Below are positions 22,918 to 34,126 of a DNA stretch of 64,000 nt, one piece after another. How positions within the stretch are numbered: the stretch's first letter is position 1; every line of letters starts with the position of its first letter. A model generated the notes under the pieces. It was given only the letters and a program-made list of their open reading frames with translations. It did no database searches and had not been told where the DNA came from. The position numbers and the translations under genes were made by a program. The stretch comes from Combretum micranthum (lineage: Eukaryota > Streptophyta > Magnoliopsida > Myrtales > Combretaceae), in assembly GCA_024138025.1 (NCBI GenBank), contig JAMXBD010001032.1, positions 452,847 through 516,846 of the forward strand. The letters are read 5' to 3'.

Positions 22918-24758
22918 ATACACAGTGGTTTGCTCCAGCTTCCAAGGCAAAGACGATCCCGAGTAACAATGCCTCATACTCGGCTTCATTATTAGTGCAA
23001 TGAAAGTCAAGCTTAAATGCCAAAGGTATTTCTTGGCCATTAGGTGATGTTAATACAACTCCTGCTCCCCACCCTTGACTTCCTGATGAACCATCAAATT
23101 GAAGTGACCATTCTCCTTCTGTTTCGATCATGAGTGAGTCCTCGTGAAATTCTGCTGGTATAGTATCTGTGATCACATCTTCACTTTCGTTCGGAAAATG
23201 AGCCAAGAGATCAGCTAAGGCCTGTGACTTAACAGCTTTAGGAGTCTGTATTGTAATGTCGAACTCTCCAAGAAGCAACAACCATTTTGCAATACGCCCA
23301 GACAACGCTGGTCGTGACAATAAATACTTGATAGGATCTGACCGTGTGACAAGGTTAACCTTATGTGCCAGAAAGTAGTGACGTAATTTTTGAGTTGCAA
23401 ACACCAGCGCGAGACAATGCTTCTCGCAAGCTGGGTATTTGACCTCACTTCCTTGAAGTGAGCGACTCAAATAATAGACCGGGCGTTCTTGGCCGTCTAT
23501 TTCTTGTGCAAGTAAAGCTCCGATTGATCTGCTGGTAGAAGTGAGATATAATATCATCGGTACTTGCTTCACAGGCATAGTCATGGTATGAGAAGAAGTG
23601 AGAATTCCCTTAATTCTTTGAATCGCATCTTCATGGACTTGTTTCCATTCAAATGCAATTCCTTTCTTCATAAGTTGATGTAAGGGATGCGAAATCTCTG
23701 CAAGTGCAGGCATGAATCTCCTAATATATGAAACTTTCCCCATGAAAGTTTTCAACTCTTTCAAAGTAGTTGGCGAGGGCATAGACAATATAGCTTGTAT
23801 TTTTGCAGGATCAACATCAATTCCCTTCCTATGGACCACGAATCCAAGGAATTTTCCCGAAGCAACTCCAAAGACACATTTCAAAGGATTCATGCGAAGC
23901 TTATACAATCGACATCGTTCAAAAACCTTCCGAAGATGGACCAAGTGGTCTGGTGCATGTTTTGATTTCACGACTATGTCGTCCACGTAATCCTCCATGA
24001 AATCATGCATCATATCGTGAAAAATGGCTGTCATTGCCCTTTGATAAGTAGCACCAGCATTCTTGAGTCCAAAGGGCATGACAGTATAATAGAAATTCCC
24101 AACAGGCGTTCGAAAGGCAGTACGCTCAGCGTCTCCAATTGCCATCTTGATTTGATTATACCCGCTGAAACCATCCATGAATGAAAATAATTCATGTCCT
24201 GCCGTGACATCCACTAAGGTGTCTATATTTGGTAAAGGGAAATCATCTTTAGGACAAGCCTTGTTCAAATCTCGAAAATCCGCAAACCCTTATTTGGCCA
24301 TTCTTTTTTCTAACAGGTACGACATTTGCGAGCCAAGTAGGGTGCTCGATTGGTTTAATAAAGCCTGCATGAAGCAACTTCTCAATTTCATGTTTGATTT
24401 GAACCTCAACCTCAGGACGGAAAACTCGTTGTCCTTGCTTAATAGGAGTCGTGCCTGGGGCGATATTTAGTCTGTGCACTACAAGACTAGGATCTAAACC
24501 TGGCATCTCATCATATGCCCAAGCAAACACGTCCCTATATTCTCTCAACAAATCAATGAGAAGACTTTTAACATCTTGTAACAAGCCTTTGCTGACAAAA
24601 ATTGGCCGCGGCGACTCCCCTGGACGCGCTAGATCCAATTCCTCAATTTCTTCATTCTGTGGCTTTATTTGATCTTGCATTTGTTGAGGGGCGGGTTGAA
24701 TTTCTTGAATTGGTACAGGGTCTGAAGAAGAACAAACTTCCTTAGACCCTGGAAACCG
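22898..24758 (-). pseudogene. Tat pol: reverse transcriptase, RNase H, start of archaeal RNase H
   Basis: RT motifs: GFIKPIEHPTWLANVVPVRK, FPLPNIDTLVD, FRTPVGNFYYTVMPFGLKN and the YVDD active site (FMEDYVDDIVVKS). The gypsy RNase H follows, but where the first catalytic Asp is expected it reads LYLTSTSRSIGALLAQ. It is followed by a second, archaeal-type RNase H start (LQFDGSSGSQGWGAGVVL, NNEAEYEALLLGI). This dual arrangement marks the Tat lineage. A two-base deletion at about 24,281 breaks the frame just before FRDLNK, and a one-base deletion near 22,918 breaks the archaeal RNase H. A TGA at about 24,759 separates this part from the protease. Confidence 0.92.
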
Positions 24759-25473
24759 TCATAAGAGATATACTCTTCGCCCATCTTCTCTAACATAACT
24801 TTCAACAGCGTCAGCTTGCTTGTTCTTCTTTTTACCTCCTCGACAACCACGCATTTTCTTCTTTTGTTGGCCCTCTTGAATTTCTTCCCAAGTGGGTAAT
24901 GGTACACCTGAAGCTCTAGCAATAGCTGTCTCACCTTCATCAGAGTACTCATTGAAGAAGGTAGATTCAATGAAATTTGCCTCATCGTGCTCGAAAGGAT
25001 TCTTTGTAGCAGGAATAAATATATCCTTCCCTTTCCAATGTCCTTTGATACATTGATGCATCGTTGATGGCACTAAATTGTGATCGTGCAGCCATTTCCT
25101 ACCTATCAAGAGATGATAGGACACAGGCGCATCAATCACGTGAAAAGTAACACTACCACGGATAGGCCCAATCTTAAGATCAACATTAACTCTTCCAATG
25201 GTCTTTGTTGTAGTATGACTAAAGCCATTAACTGAAATGGGTTGCTTCACCAAACGACGATAGTCAATACCAGCAGCTTCAAATGTAGTCTTAGGCATGA
25301 TGTTGAGAGAAGAACCAGCGTCAATGAATGTCCTCTTAACTGGATAGCCATTAAGTGTGCCCTCCACATATAATGGTCGATTGTGATTTGGACCGTCTAC
25401 ACACATATCTGCATCAGTGAACAAGATTGCATTTTCATGCGCTCGAGCCATTCTTTTGACTGGCTGCGCTGCA
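24759..25473 (-). pseudogene. Tat aspartic protease
   Basis: Contains the retroviral-type aspartic protease core TFIDAGSSLNIMP (DAG in place of the usual DTG/DSG) and the second hydrophobic block YHLLIGRKWLHDHN. The C-terminal tail is Lys-rich (KKKMRGCRGGKKKNKQ). The frame is open from 25451 to the TGA at 24759, which lies directly upstream of the RT linker in the same frame. Upstream it joins gag through a shift near 25,520. The protease would cleave the gag-pol polyprotein in the virus-like particle. Confidence 0.85.
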
Positions 25474-27363
25474 CTACACTCGGCATATTGTCCCTCGGAA
25501 ATTTGCGCAGCATAGTTGCTGCTGCAAGCCTTGCCTTCTCATCAAACCAAGTAGATCAAAGAAATTTCTAAAATTTGAAGTCTTCAAAAGCGCCGCAGCA
25601 ATGGGTGCACAATCATTTTCCTCAATTACATGTTGTTTTCCTTTTGTGTTACTTGCCTCAGTAAGTGGTGTATCACTGGCCTCGACCATGGCAGGATCAT
25701 GAATAACGACGTTGACAGCACCACGCTGATTGTTATGGGTTGGAAGTGGATTGTTCCTAACATCGTTATTTTCAATAACAAGCTCTCCACTCTGCACTCT
25801 TTCATTGAAAATTCTCTTCAAAGTAAAACAATCCCTAGTAGGATGCCCTACAATCCTGTGGAACCTACAAAACTTGGGATCATTCTTCTCCTCTTGAGTT
25901 GGTAAACGCTCTACCCTCGGGAGCTTAAGATTTCCATCTCTCAACCATTGATCGAGCATAGCATGCACTTTTCCCATCGAACAAGGATATGTTGGCACTT
26001 CCTTTGTTCTCTCACGTCCAGACTTTTCAACTCTTCGTTTCTTCTCATCTTTGGGATCCTCACTTTGAGTTGCATTCACAGACGGTCCTCTTTTGTTAAA
26101 ATTCACGCTTCCTCCTCTCTGTCGCGCGACAGAATATTAGTCCTTCGCGCGTTTTCAACCAGAGTGGAGAATGAAGCTAAAGAAAGATTTCTAGATGCAC
26201 CGCGTACTCAGTAAACATGCCTTGGATACAAATTTTCACCAGCTTTCTTTCATCACATATGTCTTGGATGTCTAGTGAACGCTCTCTGAAGCGCTCAATG
26301 TAATCCATCAAGTCTTCCTTGGGCTTTTGACGGATTCGTCCCATATCAGTCAAGGTCACTCGTTCTTATGTGGAGAAGAATTTCTCTAGGAACATTTTGC
26401 ACATGAATCTACAGATCCAGAGGGAAGATTCACGTACCAAGTGTACACTTTCTCTGTGAGGGACTTAGAAAATTCCTTCAACTTTAAATCATCATCAAAT
26501 CCATAAACCTCTAATGTTTCAATGAACTTCAACAAATGTTCCTTGGCACTTCCCTTTTTACCATTGAATAGCATGAATTTTGGACTCACGTAGTCCTGAG
26601 GATATGGCTTAGCAGCAATACGTTGATTGTATGGGAGCTTGAGATCCAATACTCCCACATCTGACTTAGCTTGTATTTCCCTTAGGTACATGTCCAGATC
26701 TTCCTTCGTGACGAAAGTACCTTTAGGGGTTGAAGTAGTAACTTCAACTGGTGTAGCTGGAGTGGCCGTTTGGAGTAAAGTTACATTGGGTTGAACAGTA
26801 GGTCCACCAATGACAATTGGTGGTGTAGCCTGTGAGGATGAAGATCCTCCGAGTTGAGCATGTAATGCAGGCTGGGAAGTTGATGGTGTTCCAATCTGAA
26901 TTCCAGTGTTCATTACCTGAGGTGCAAGCGGTTGCGTGATTACAGGCTCTAATGGAGGGATTTGCTCTCCAACTCTGGTAGGATCTTGTTCAGGAATAGA
27001 AGTAGGATTAGCAGGTGGAGCAACTTGAGGTGCCTGAGAAGCGCGTTGTTGCGCAACAACAACAGGGTTCGACGAAGTCGCACCTTGTTGCGTGGCAGCA
27101 ATAGCAGCTATTCCAGGCAGGTACTGAGCAAATATTGTCATGAATTGTTGGAATTGTTTTGCAGACTCTTGCATTGATTGATTGACTTGCTTAGTATTTT
27201 CTTGCACAGCGCGTAAGATCGCAGCATTATCGATTTGAGCACTAGTAGGTTGGTTCACATCCTCAAGTGCTGGCATGTCATGTTCAGTAGCCTCGGGATC
27301 AACATTAAGTTCTTGAGTCGTACCCTCAGTGGGATCGGTAGGTCTCTTCCTTGGAGGTGCCAT
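25474..27363 (-). pseudogene. Tat gag
   Basis: The start is chosen at 27363 (MAPPRKRPTDP), 24 bp inside the PBS. The N-terminal third is Pro/Thr/Gln-rich; then comes the retrotransposon gag core (KFMLFNGKKGSAKEHLLKFI, ETLEVYGFDDD, EKVYTWYVNLP, MDYIERFRERSLDI). A modified zinc knuckle CRFHRIVGHPTRDC (C-x2-H-x4-H-x4-C) follows, a form seen in Tat elements in place of CCHC. Frames shift near 26,395, 26,185 and 26,110, so the polyprotein is broken. The capsid protein would package the element RNA. Confidence 0.88.
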
Positions 27364-27386
27364 CACACAAGTGTTGATTTCCCTGT

Positions 27387-27403
27387 CCCCAGTGGAGTCG
27401 CCA
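27387..27403 (-). promoter_or_regulatory. Primer binding site of the Tat element
   Basis: On the minus strand TGGCGACTCCACTGGGG follows the 5' LTR after four bases. It begins TGG, as needed to pair with a tRNA 3' CCA end. The same PBS word is familiar from plant Ogre/Tat elements, for which tRNA-Arg has been reported; I could not confirm the tRNA here. Confidence 0.8.
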
Positions 27404-27407
27404 AAAA

Positions 27408-28061
27408 TGTGTGGGTATGAATCCGGATGCAACGATCACGTGCGTGTCGCGTGACTATCGCGCTACGCGTGACCTAGGAAACAACACGTGATAGGATGAT
27501 CAAGAGAGAATCGCGTAGGGAGGAGGAGTAGGCAATCTCAATAGGCTCTAACACACGTGTGACAGGTAAGGGAGCTAAATAGCATCAACCTCACTGAGTA
27601 CTATGGATTCGTGTATGTTCTTGAGTAAATTAAGTGTTTGATTCACCAAGACGGAAATCCGGCAGCACGACGGCGTTCGTCCCAGATTTCACCTTGTCCA
27701 AATGAGGTAAGGACTAAGGTATTTATAGAGAATCTAGCTGTCGATGTCGTCCGTCAGATGAGACAGACGACCGACGGCTAGGATGAGTCCCCTCATTATG
27801 ATATATTATGGATATGTGTGGGCTCCCTTATGGACCCAGGCCCATAAGGCCTTCATTGTAATGTGTGTGAGCCAATTTGAGAAAGGTTGGAATTGGGCAG
27901 GCCAATTCCAACGGACCCTACTCCAAGCCTTCCATGCCAAAACTCCCATGATCATCCCAATTGGATTGGGCCTAACTCTTTAAGCCCTGTCACATTAGCC
28001 CAAAGAGTTAAATCCAAATAAATTAGGCTCAAGGCCTTTGTAATAGATTTGTACATCTACA
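27408..28061 (-). repeat. Right LTR (5' LTR) of the Tat element, 654 bp
   Basis: Full-length partner of 11285-11936, TG...CA bounded. It should carry the minus-strand promoter. No TATA box could be assigned with confidence. Confidence 0.95.
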
Positions 28062-28066
28062 CTCTC

Positions 28067-28625
28067 GAAACTACTCTCTTCACCCTCCTCCCATTTTCTG
28101 GCTCTCTCTCCACCATCTCACATTTCTCTCTCTACGAGCTCCCCCTCTCTCAATCTCTCATCTTGAACTCATCCTCTTTATTTTGCAACCTCGTCTCCCT
28201 CAACCTCTCCACCGCGAAAACCGCCGCGAACTACCCCAAGACCGCCGCTGCTTCTTCACTCACAACCACTAGCAAGGCAACTACCAACCATCGCCACCTA
28301 AACAACCTCCACGCACGACGTCTTGCAAATACTCGAAGGTCGAACTAAATATAAACTGAAAACCCAGAACCACCACGACTCAAACATACAAACAAACCAC
28401 CACTTTAACAGAGTTCGACAACCCACAACGCCACAAACCGCCAGTAACAAACCCAAAATCAAATTCACCCATAAACGTAACCGCCGCCTTACGCCATCCC
28501 ATTTGAAACACCAACTAACAACACTTCTCCTATTAACAATCATCAACTAATTTGAAATTCGAACACAACCAAACAGAAACTCCATCGACGCCAATCCGAC
28601 CACACATGTGACACAATCTCACAAG
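28067..28625. other. CT- and AC-rich leader-like sequence between two retrotransposons
   Basis: CT-rich, then CA/CG-rich and strongly purine-poor on the plus strand. The pre-insertion order is 11,279 to 28,062 to 28,630 to 34,127 and on to about 34,520, which restores one continuous purine-poor block. It could be an old 5' leader and first intron or another repeat. No protein family is recognised. Confidence 0.4.
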
Positions 28626-28630
28626 AAGGA

Positions 28631-29100
28631 TGAACTAGGGTTTGCACAAGTTCATCAAATTTCAAACATGCTAGAAGGAACAAGTCTAAAATGTGGATGT
28701 TAGAAGCTGACAATAAGTGTTTTGTCGGGTGGAAATATGAGGAAGGAGTATTTTAATGGGCCGTTCAATAAGCAAGACCATGTTTAACGGGCCAGTTAGC
28801 TCTAAATAAATTGTGGGCTCGAGCTATTTCTAGTTATAGCTTTTTTTAGCATTACAGAATTATCAATCCGTTGTAATCAACTAATGAGTTGGGTACTTTT
28901 AGCACATGCAGTAGTAACATTAGAATATTCTGGCTATCTTTTTCTGTTATAAATACATTCTCATGTAATATGGAAAGGATATGGATAAACACAGTTTGTT
29001 ATTCTGAGCTTGTATTCAAGCAAAACTGCTACATTCGGCATTCCTTAGACTGTATTCGACCATAATTCATTTGCATTCTTCCTTTATTCACCTTCCGCAT
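28631..29100 (+). repeat. 5' LTR of the chromovirus-like element
   Basis: About 470 bp, matching 33669-34120 with substitutions and a small indel near 28,750 (an extra TATTTTAATGGGCCGT-like segment here). Contains TATAAATA at about 28,950, a plausible TATA box. Confidence 0.88.
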
Positions 29101-29106
29101 TGCATT

Positions 29107-29119
29107 TGGTATCAGAGCC
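29107..29119 (+). promoter_or_regulatory. Primer binding site, initiator tRNA-Met type
   Basis: TGGTATCAGAGCC, six bases after the LTR end; the classical plant retrotransposon PBS complementary to initiator tRNA-Met. Confidence 0.9.
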
Positions 29120-29122
29120 ATA

Positions 29123-30232
29123 ATGGCCACTAGACTCAAGAGTTTAAACGTATTGAAGAAGCGCTGAAGGGAGTGATTAAGGAGCAAACTGAGAGGCAAG
29201 AGAGGCTTCTCCAAGAGCAATCTGATAAGCAAGGTGGCTGGGTAAAGCTCCTTTCTGAAACCTGCAAAGACAACAAGAGTTGATTGAGAAGTAGTTACAA
29301 ACTATTGACACATGAAAGCAACAATTACATGGGAAATCAGCTGCGATTGATCCAACTGGTGCTGTGATGGAAGCAAACAAAGGGAGGTGCACTACCCTGT
29401 TGCCCTCTAAGGGTAAGAACTCTGTCAAATCCTCGGCATATCAAGTACCTACTCGCAATACCAAAATTGAATTTCCAACTTTTGATGGAGATGGATTTAG
29501 AAACTGGGTCTCTAGAGCTGAGCATTTTTTTGCTTTGGATGAAACTCCTGAGAATCTCAAAGTAAGAATTGCTACTATGGCACCTAGAGGACAAGCCCTA
29601 TGAATGGTTTAGTGCTTATGCTAAGTCTAGAAGTGATCCGAATCCCTTGACATGGAAGGAGTTCACAAAGGCTTTGAATGCAAGGTTTAATGGAGAGGGT
29701 ATGAAGACCCTATGTCAGAGTTAAAGGAGTTGCAACAGAATAGTCTTTTACAAGACTACAATGACGAGTTCTTACATCTATCCACCCAAGTCCAATTGCT
29801 AGAGACTCATTTGATCAGTTGTTATTTGAGTGGATTGAAACCTAAAATTCAATACCTAATTCGCATGTTTCAACCAAAAACTTTGACCCAAGCCTATACC
29901 CTTGCTAAATTGCAGGAAGCCACATTACTATCATCTAAAAACAACTTCAAAACCTTCAAGCCACCCAATCCCAACCCTCATTCTAATTTGTATACCCCTA
30001 AATACACTACTAACTATACCCCATACATGACCCAACCTTCAACAGCGAAACCACACACATACCAGCCAGCAAACACTAGCCTGCTTAACCCTAACCGTAC
30101 TACTACTTTTCAGAATACCAGACCTACCAGAAGATTGACTCCTGAGGAACTCGAAGATAAAAGACATAAGAAACAATGCTTTTAGTGTGATGAGCCTTTT
30201 GGGCCAGGATACCATTGTAAAAAGCAAAACGT
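29123..30232 (+). pseudogene. gag of the chromovirus-like element
   Basis: ATG at 29123 just after the PBS. The recognisable capsid core is FPTFDGDGFRNWVSRAEHFF then PLTWKEFTKALNARFN, LQDYNDEFLHLSTQV, the retrotransposon gag pattern. A zinc-knuckle remnant (CDEPFGPGYHCKK) follows with a TAG just before its second Cys. Stops lie near 29,165, 29,282 and 29,290, and shifts near 29,601 and 29,701. Confidence 0.85.
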
Positions 30233-32300
30233 TGAATATGCTACTGGTTGCTCCAGATGAGATAGAGGCAGATTTTGTGGAATATGTGGATGAGTTGGAA
30301 GCTGATCTATCTCAACTAACTTTGTGTGCTGTTGATGATAGTAATGGGATTAATGAGCATAGCATGAGAGTGAAGGGTAAGTTTAAGAACCGAGGGTTGA
30401 ATATACTGATTGATACAGGGAGCTCATCTAATTTTATTGATGAGCGACTCGCTATAGGATTGAATTGTTGTCTGTCCTCATTAGAACCTGTGGCTATCAT
30501 TCTAGCTGATGGTACTAAGATCTTAGTACCAATGCTGTCAAAGGGTTTCATTGGATAATGGATGAGTTAGAGTTTGGGTTTGATTTTTACACTCTAACTT
30601 TAAATTCTTGTGATCTAATATTATACATGCCTTGGTTGACCAAACTCGGGACAGTAAATTGGAATTTTCAGCAACATAGTATGGAATTTGTGTGGCAAGG
30701 TTCCAATTGTGTATTATGGGGCGAAAAGGAGGTTATCCAAAACATTACTGGACAAGAGCTGACTCACCTTTTGGTGGGCATGCAAACAGCTTGACATGTA
30801 TTGTTAGATGGTGAAAGAGGACGATACCAGGGTGACCAGTACAATGGAGAAGTCATCACCATTAATCCTGGATTTATTGGAAGAATTTCATGATTTATTT
30901 GAGGAACCCCATGGTTTACCTCCCAACTGATCTTGTAACCATAGAATCCATTTATAAGATGGGGCAACTTCGATCAACATAGACCTTATAATATTCAGCT
31001 CTACAGAAATCAGTTCTGGAAGAAATGGTGAGAGAAATGCTTACAAGTGGAATTATCAGACCTAACCATAGCCATATGCATCGATAGTGGTTAAAAAAAA
31101 GACAACACTTGGAGAATGTATGTAGACTATAGAGATCTCAACAAGCAAATAATTAAAGATCGCTTCCCAATTCCCATCATTGATGACTTGTTTGATGAAC
31201 TCAGTGGGGCTATATACTTCAGTAAATTGGATCTTAGGTTGGGGTATCATCAGATCTTGATGCACCCCGGGGATGTGTAAAAACTGCTTTTCGCACCCAT
31301 GAAGGCTATTACGAGTTCTTAATCATGTGTTTGGCTTGCCCAATGCTCCTTCAACATTTCAAGGCCTCATGAATGCTATATTCAGACCATTCTTAAGGCA
31401 GTTTGTTCTCGTTTTCTTTGATAATATACTGGTGTACAGTACTAGTATTGAGCAACATGTTAATCATTTGGGGAAGGTCTTCCAAGTGTTAAGGATGGAG
31501 CATTTATTCCTTAAACGTTCTAAATGTGTATTCAGAGTCCAGCAAATTGACTACCTAAGGCATGTTATATCTAGGAAGGGTATGTCTACAGATCCTAAGA
31601 AAGTGGAAGCTATGGCACAATTGCCAGTCCCTAAAAGTCTAAAGCAATTGAGGGGATTTCTCGGGCTTGCAGGGTACTACAGGAGGTTTGTTTGAGGATT
31701 TGGCTCCATTGCTAAGCCTTTAACCCAATTACTAAAAAAAGATCAGTTCAAATGGAGTAAAGAGGCTCAACTTGCCTTTGACCAACTCAAGTACGCATTA
31801 ATCACATTCCCAGTCCTTAGTCTACTTGATTATACTCAGGTTTTTGTCATTGAAATTGATGCAAATGGAGAACGCATAGGTGTTGTTATAATGCAGAACA
31901 ACCACCCAATAGCGCTCATGAGCAAGGCTTTGGCACCCAAGCACAGAGGTCTTTTAGTATATGAAAGAGAGTTGATGGCACTAATACATGCGATTGATAA
32001 GTGGAGACATTATATCTTGGGTAGACACTTTGTGATCAAAACTGACCATCAAAGCCTCAAGTATTTACTTGAGTAGCGCTTGGTCCCTTATAGCTAACAA
32101 AAATGGCTAATTAAATTGTTGGGACTAGATTATGAAATTGAATACAAGTTTGGTCAAACTAACATAGCTGCTGACTCTTTGTCTCGTAGGGAACCATTCC
32201 TATTGAACCACTGGTCAGTGCAAGCTTTTGCTCCTGAATTATTGGATGAGATTAAAGCTAGTATGGACTTAGACAGTGATCACAAGCTAGAGATTTAACA
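30233..32300 (+). pseudogene. Protease, RT and RNase H of the chromovirus-like element
   Basis: Protease core ILIDTGSSSNFIDE at about 30,400. [35 protein letters not shown] and the active-site block FVLVFFDNILVYS, where the second Asp of the usual FDDI is Asn. RNase H: FVIEIDANGERIGVVI, KHRGLLVYERELMALIHAID, HFVIKTDHQSLKYLLE and AADSLSRRE. Stops near 31,279, 31,697 and 32,076 and shifts near 31,335 make it non-functional. Confidence 0.9.
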
Positions 32301-32319
32301 ACTCATTAATGGTCAAAGT

Positions 32320-33668
32320 GTGGGTTCCTATTCTTATGAAGGTGGGATTCTAAGACGTAAGGGTAGAGTTGTGATAGGACCCTCCTCGGCACTCAGAACC
32401 AGACTATTACAACTATACCATGGAGGGCCTTTGGGAGGACATTCAAGAGCCAACACAACTTACAAGAGGATTGCAATAGTATTCTACTGGCCAAGGTTAA
32501 AAAACATGTACGAAGTTTGCAAGGGAATGTGACACTTGTCAAAGGTATAATTACGAGAATGTAGCCACTCCTGGGTTATTGAGTCCCCTGACTATTCCAA
32601 ATGAATGTTGGCAGTCCATTAGCATGGATTTTATCGAAGGACTACCCAAAGCTAATGGAAAAGAAGTTATCTTAGTAGTGGTGACAGGTTATGTAAGTAC
32701 AACCATTTCATTGCTCTCTCCCATCCTATACAGCTGCTAGTGTTCTCAAGTCTTTCTAGATAACATCTATAAGTTGCATGGAACAGCAAAATCGATCATT
32801 TCTGAGAGAGATCCTCTCTTTGTCAGTAACTTCTGGCAGGAGTTTTTTAAGTTGCAAGGGGTAGAGTTGAATATTTCTACTGCCTATCATCCTCAAACGG
32901 ATGATTAGACTGAGGTCATTAACAAATGTCTGAAACCTATTTACGTTGTTTAATGGGAGAATCCTAAAAGATGGGTTCAATTTCTATCTTTGGCTGAATG
33001 TGGTACAATACCAACTACCATTCTAGTTCTAAGCTAACCCCCTTTGAAGCATCATATGGCTATCCATCCCTCATACACCTTCCGTACATTCCTTGGGGCT
33101 CTAGGGTTGAAGCTGTCGATAGGGTTTTATCTAACAGGGAAGATAAGATGAAATTACTTAAGTTTCATCTTAGACGTACACAGCAACGAATGAAACAAGT
33201 GGAAGACGAGAAAAGAAGTGAACGAGAATTTCAGATCGGTGATAAGGTTCTACTCAAACTCCTAACCTTATCGTTAAGGAACTCTTAAAACAGCAAAAGA
33301 TATTCACAAACAAGTTCTCAGCAAAATACTACACTATATCTTATCTTAGAACTATTGGATTAGTGCTTATCGTTTAGGTTACCACCATAAGCAAATCCAC
33401 TTACCTTCCATGTTTCGCAGCTTAGGAAGTATCACGGTCCCAGATTAACGTCTCCTTGACACTTCCTACAATAGACAAAGAAGAAGAGTTAGAACCCAGT
33501 AGCATTTTGAAAGAAAATTGGTTAAATGAGGAAATAAAGTAGAAACTATGGTACTATCGTATGGAAGGGAAAAGATGTTGGAGAAGCTATGTGGGAGTTT
33601 TACAGAGATTTGGTGCTCCGATTTCCAAACCATCCCTTGTGGTCAAGGGATTTTGATGGGGAGGGGAA
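32320..33668 (+). pseudogene. Integrase and chromodomain-like tail
   Basis: Zinc-binding block LYHGGPLGGHSRANTTYKRI followed by FYWPRL. Core remnants: SISMDFIEGLPKANG (first Asp), SIISERDPLFVSNFWQEFF (second Asp) and YHPQTDD then TEVINKCL (catalytic Glu region, with a stop). The C-terminus has the IGDKVLLKL motif. The last part (EAMWEFYRDLVLRFPNHPLW and preceding KVETMVL) resembles the chromodomain end of chromoviral integrases, which targets insertion to modified histones. It is heavily mutated. Confidence 0.8.
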
Positions 33669-34120
33669 TGAACTAGGGTTTACACAAGTTCATCAGATTT
33701 CGAACATGCTAGAAGGAACAAGTCTAAAATGTGGATGTTAGAAGCTGACAGTAAGTGTTTTGTCGAGGGGAAATATGAGGAAGGAGCAATAAGCAAGACC
33801 ATGTTTAATGGGCCAGTTAGCTTTAAATAAATTGTGGGCTTGAGCTATTTCTAGTTATAGCTTTCTTTAGCATTACAAAATTATCAATCCATTGTAACCA
33901 ACTAATGAACTGGCTACTTTTAGCATATGCAGTAGTATCATTAGAATATTCTAGCTATCTTTTCTGTTATAAATACATTCTCATGTAATACAAAAAGGAT
34001 ATGAATATACACAGTTTATTATTCTGAGCTTGTATTCAAGCAAAATTGCTGCATTCGGCATTCCTTAGGTTGTATTTGGCCATAATTCATCTGCATTCTT
34101 CCTTTATTCACCTTCCACAT
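33669..34120 (+). repeat. 3' LTR of the chromovirus-like element
   Basis: Partner of 28631-29100, preceded by the PPT and followed by AAGGA. The end is set by loss of similarity after CCTTCCACAT. Confidence 0.88.
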
Positions 34121-34126
34121 AAAGGA

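Larger units (their letters stand above)
11285..28061 (-). mobile_element. Tat-lineage Ty3/gypsy LTR retrotransposon, 16.8 kb
   Basis: Two LTRs (11285-11936 and 27408-28061) begin TGTGTGGG and end ATCTACA on the plus strand and are flanked by a perfect 5-bp duplication CTCTC (11280-11284 and 28062-28066). The element reads on the minus strand: 5' LTR at right, PBS 27387-27403, gag, protease, RT, RNase H, an archaeal-type RNase H, integrase, then a long 3' region ending in a PPT beside the left LTR. The archaeal-type RNase H after a degenerate gypsy RNase H is characteristic of the Tat lineage (Ogre, Retand and relatives). The 3' region carries an antisense PMD gene and several host-gene fragments. 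All coding parts of pol are broken, so it is non-autonomous now. Confidence 0.93.
28631..34120 (+). mobile_element. Chromovirus-like Ty3/gypsy LTR retrotransposon, 5.5 kb, decayed
   Basis: LTRs at 28631-29100 and 33669-34120 both open TGAACTAGGGTTT and end near CCTTCC(A/G)CAT. They are flanked by AAGGA (28626-28630 and 34122-34126; one extra base at the right edge). PBS TGGTATCAGAGCC at 29107-29119 (initiator tRNA-Met type) and PPT GATGGGGAGGGGAA at 33655-33668. Order gag, protease, RT, RNase H, integrase, with a chromodomain-like tail, typical of chromoviruses. Many stops and shifts. Confidence 0.9.

Noticed and set aside
28049..28550. Frames in the purine-poor block as Ser/Thr-rich proteins
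   Set aside because: Translation of CT/CA-rich sequence; no start context or homology on either strand.
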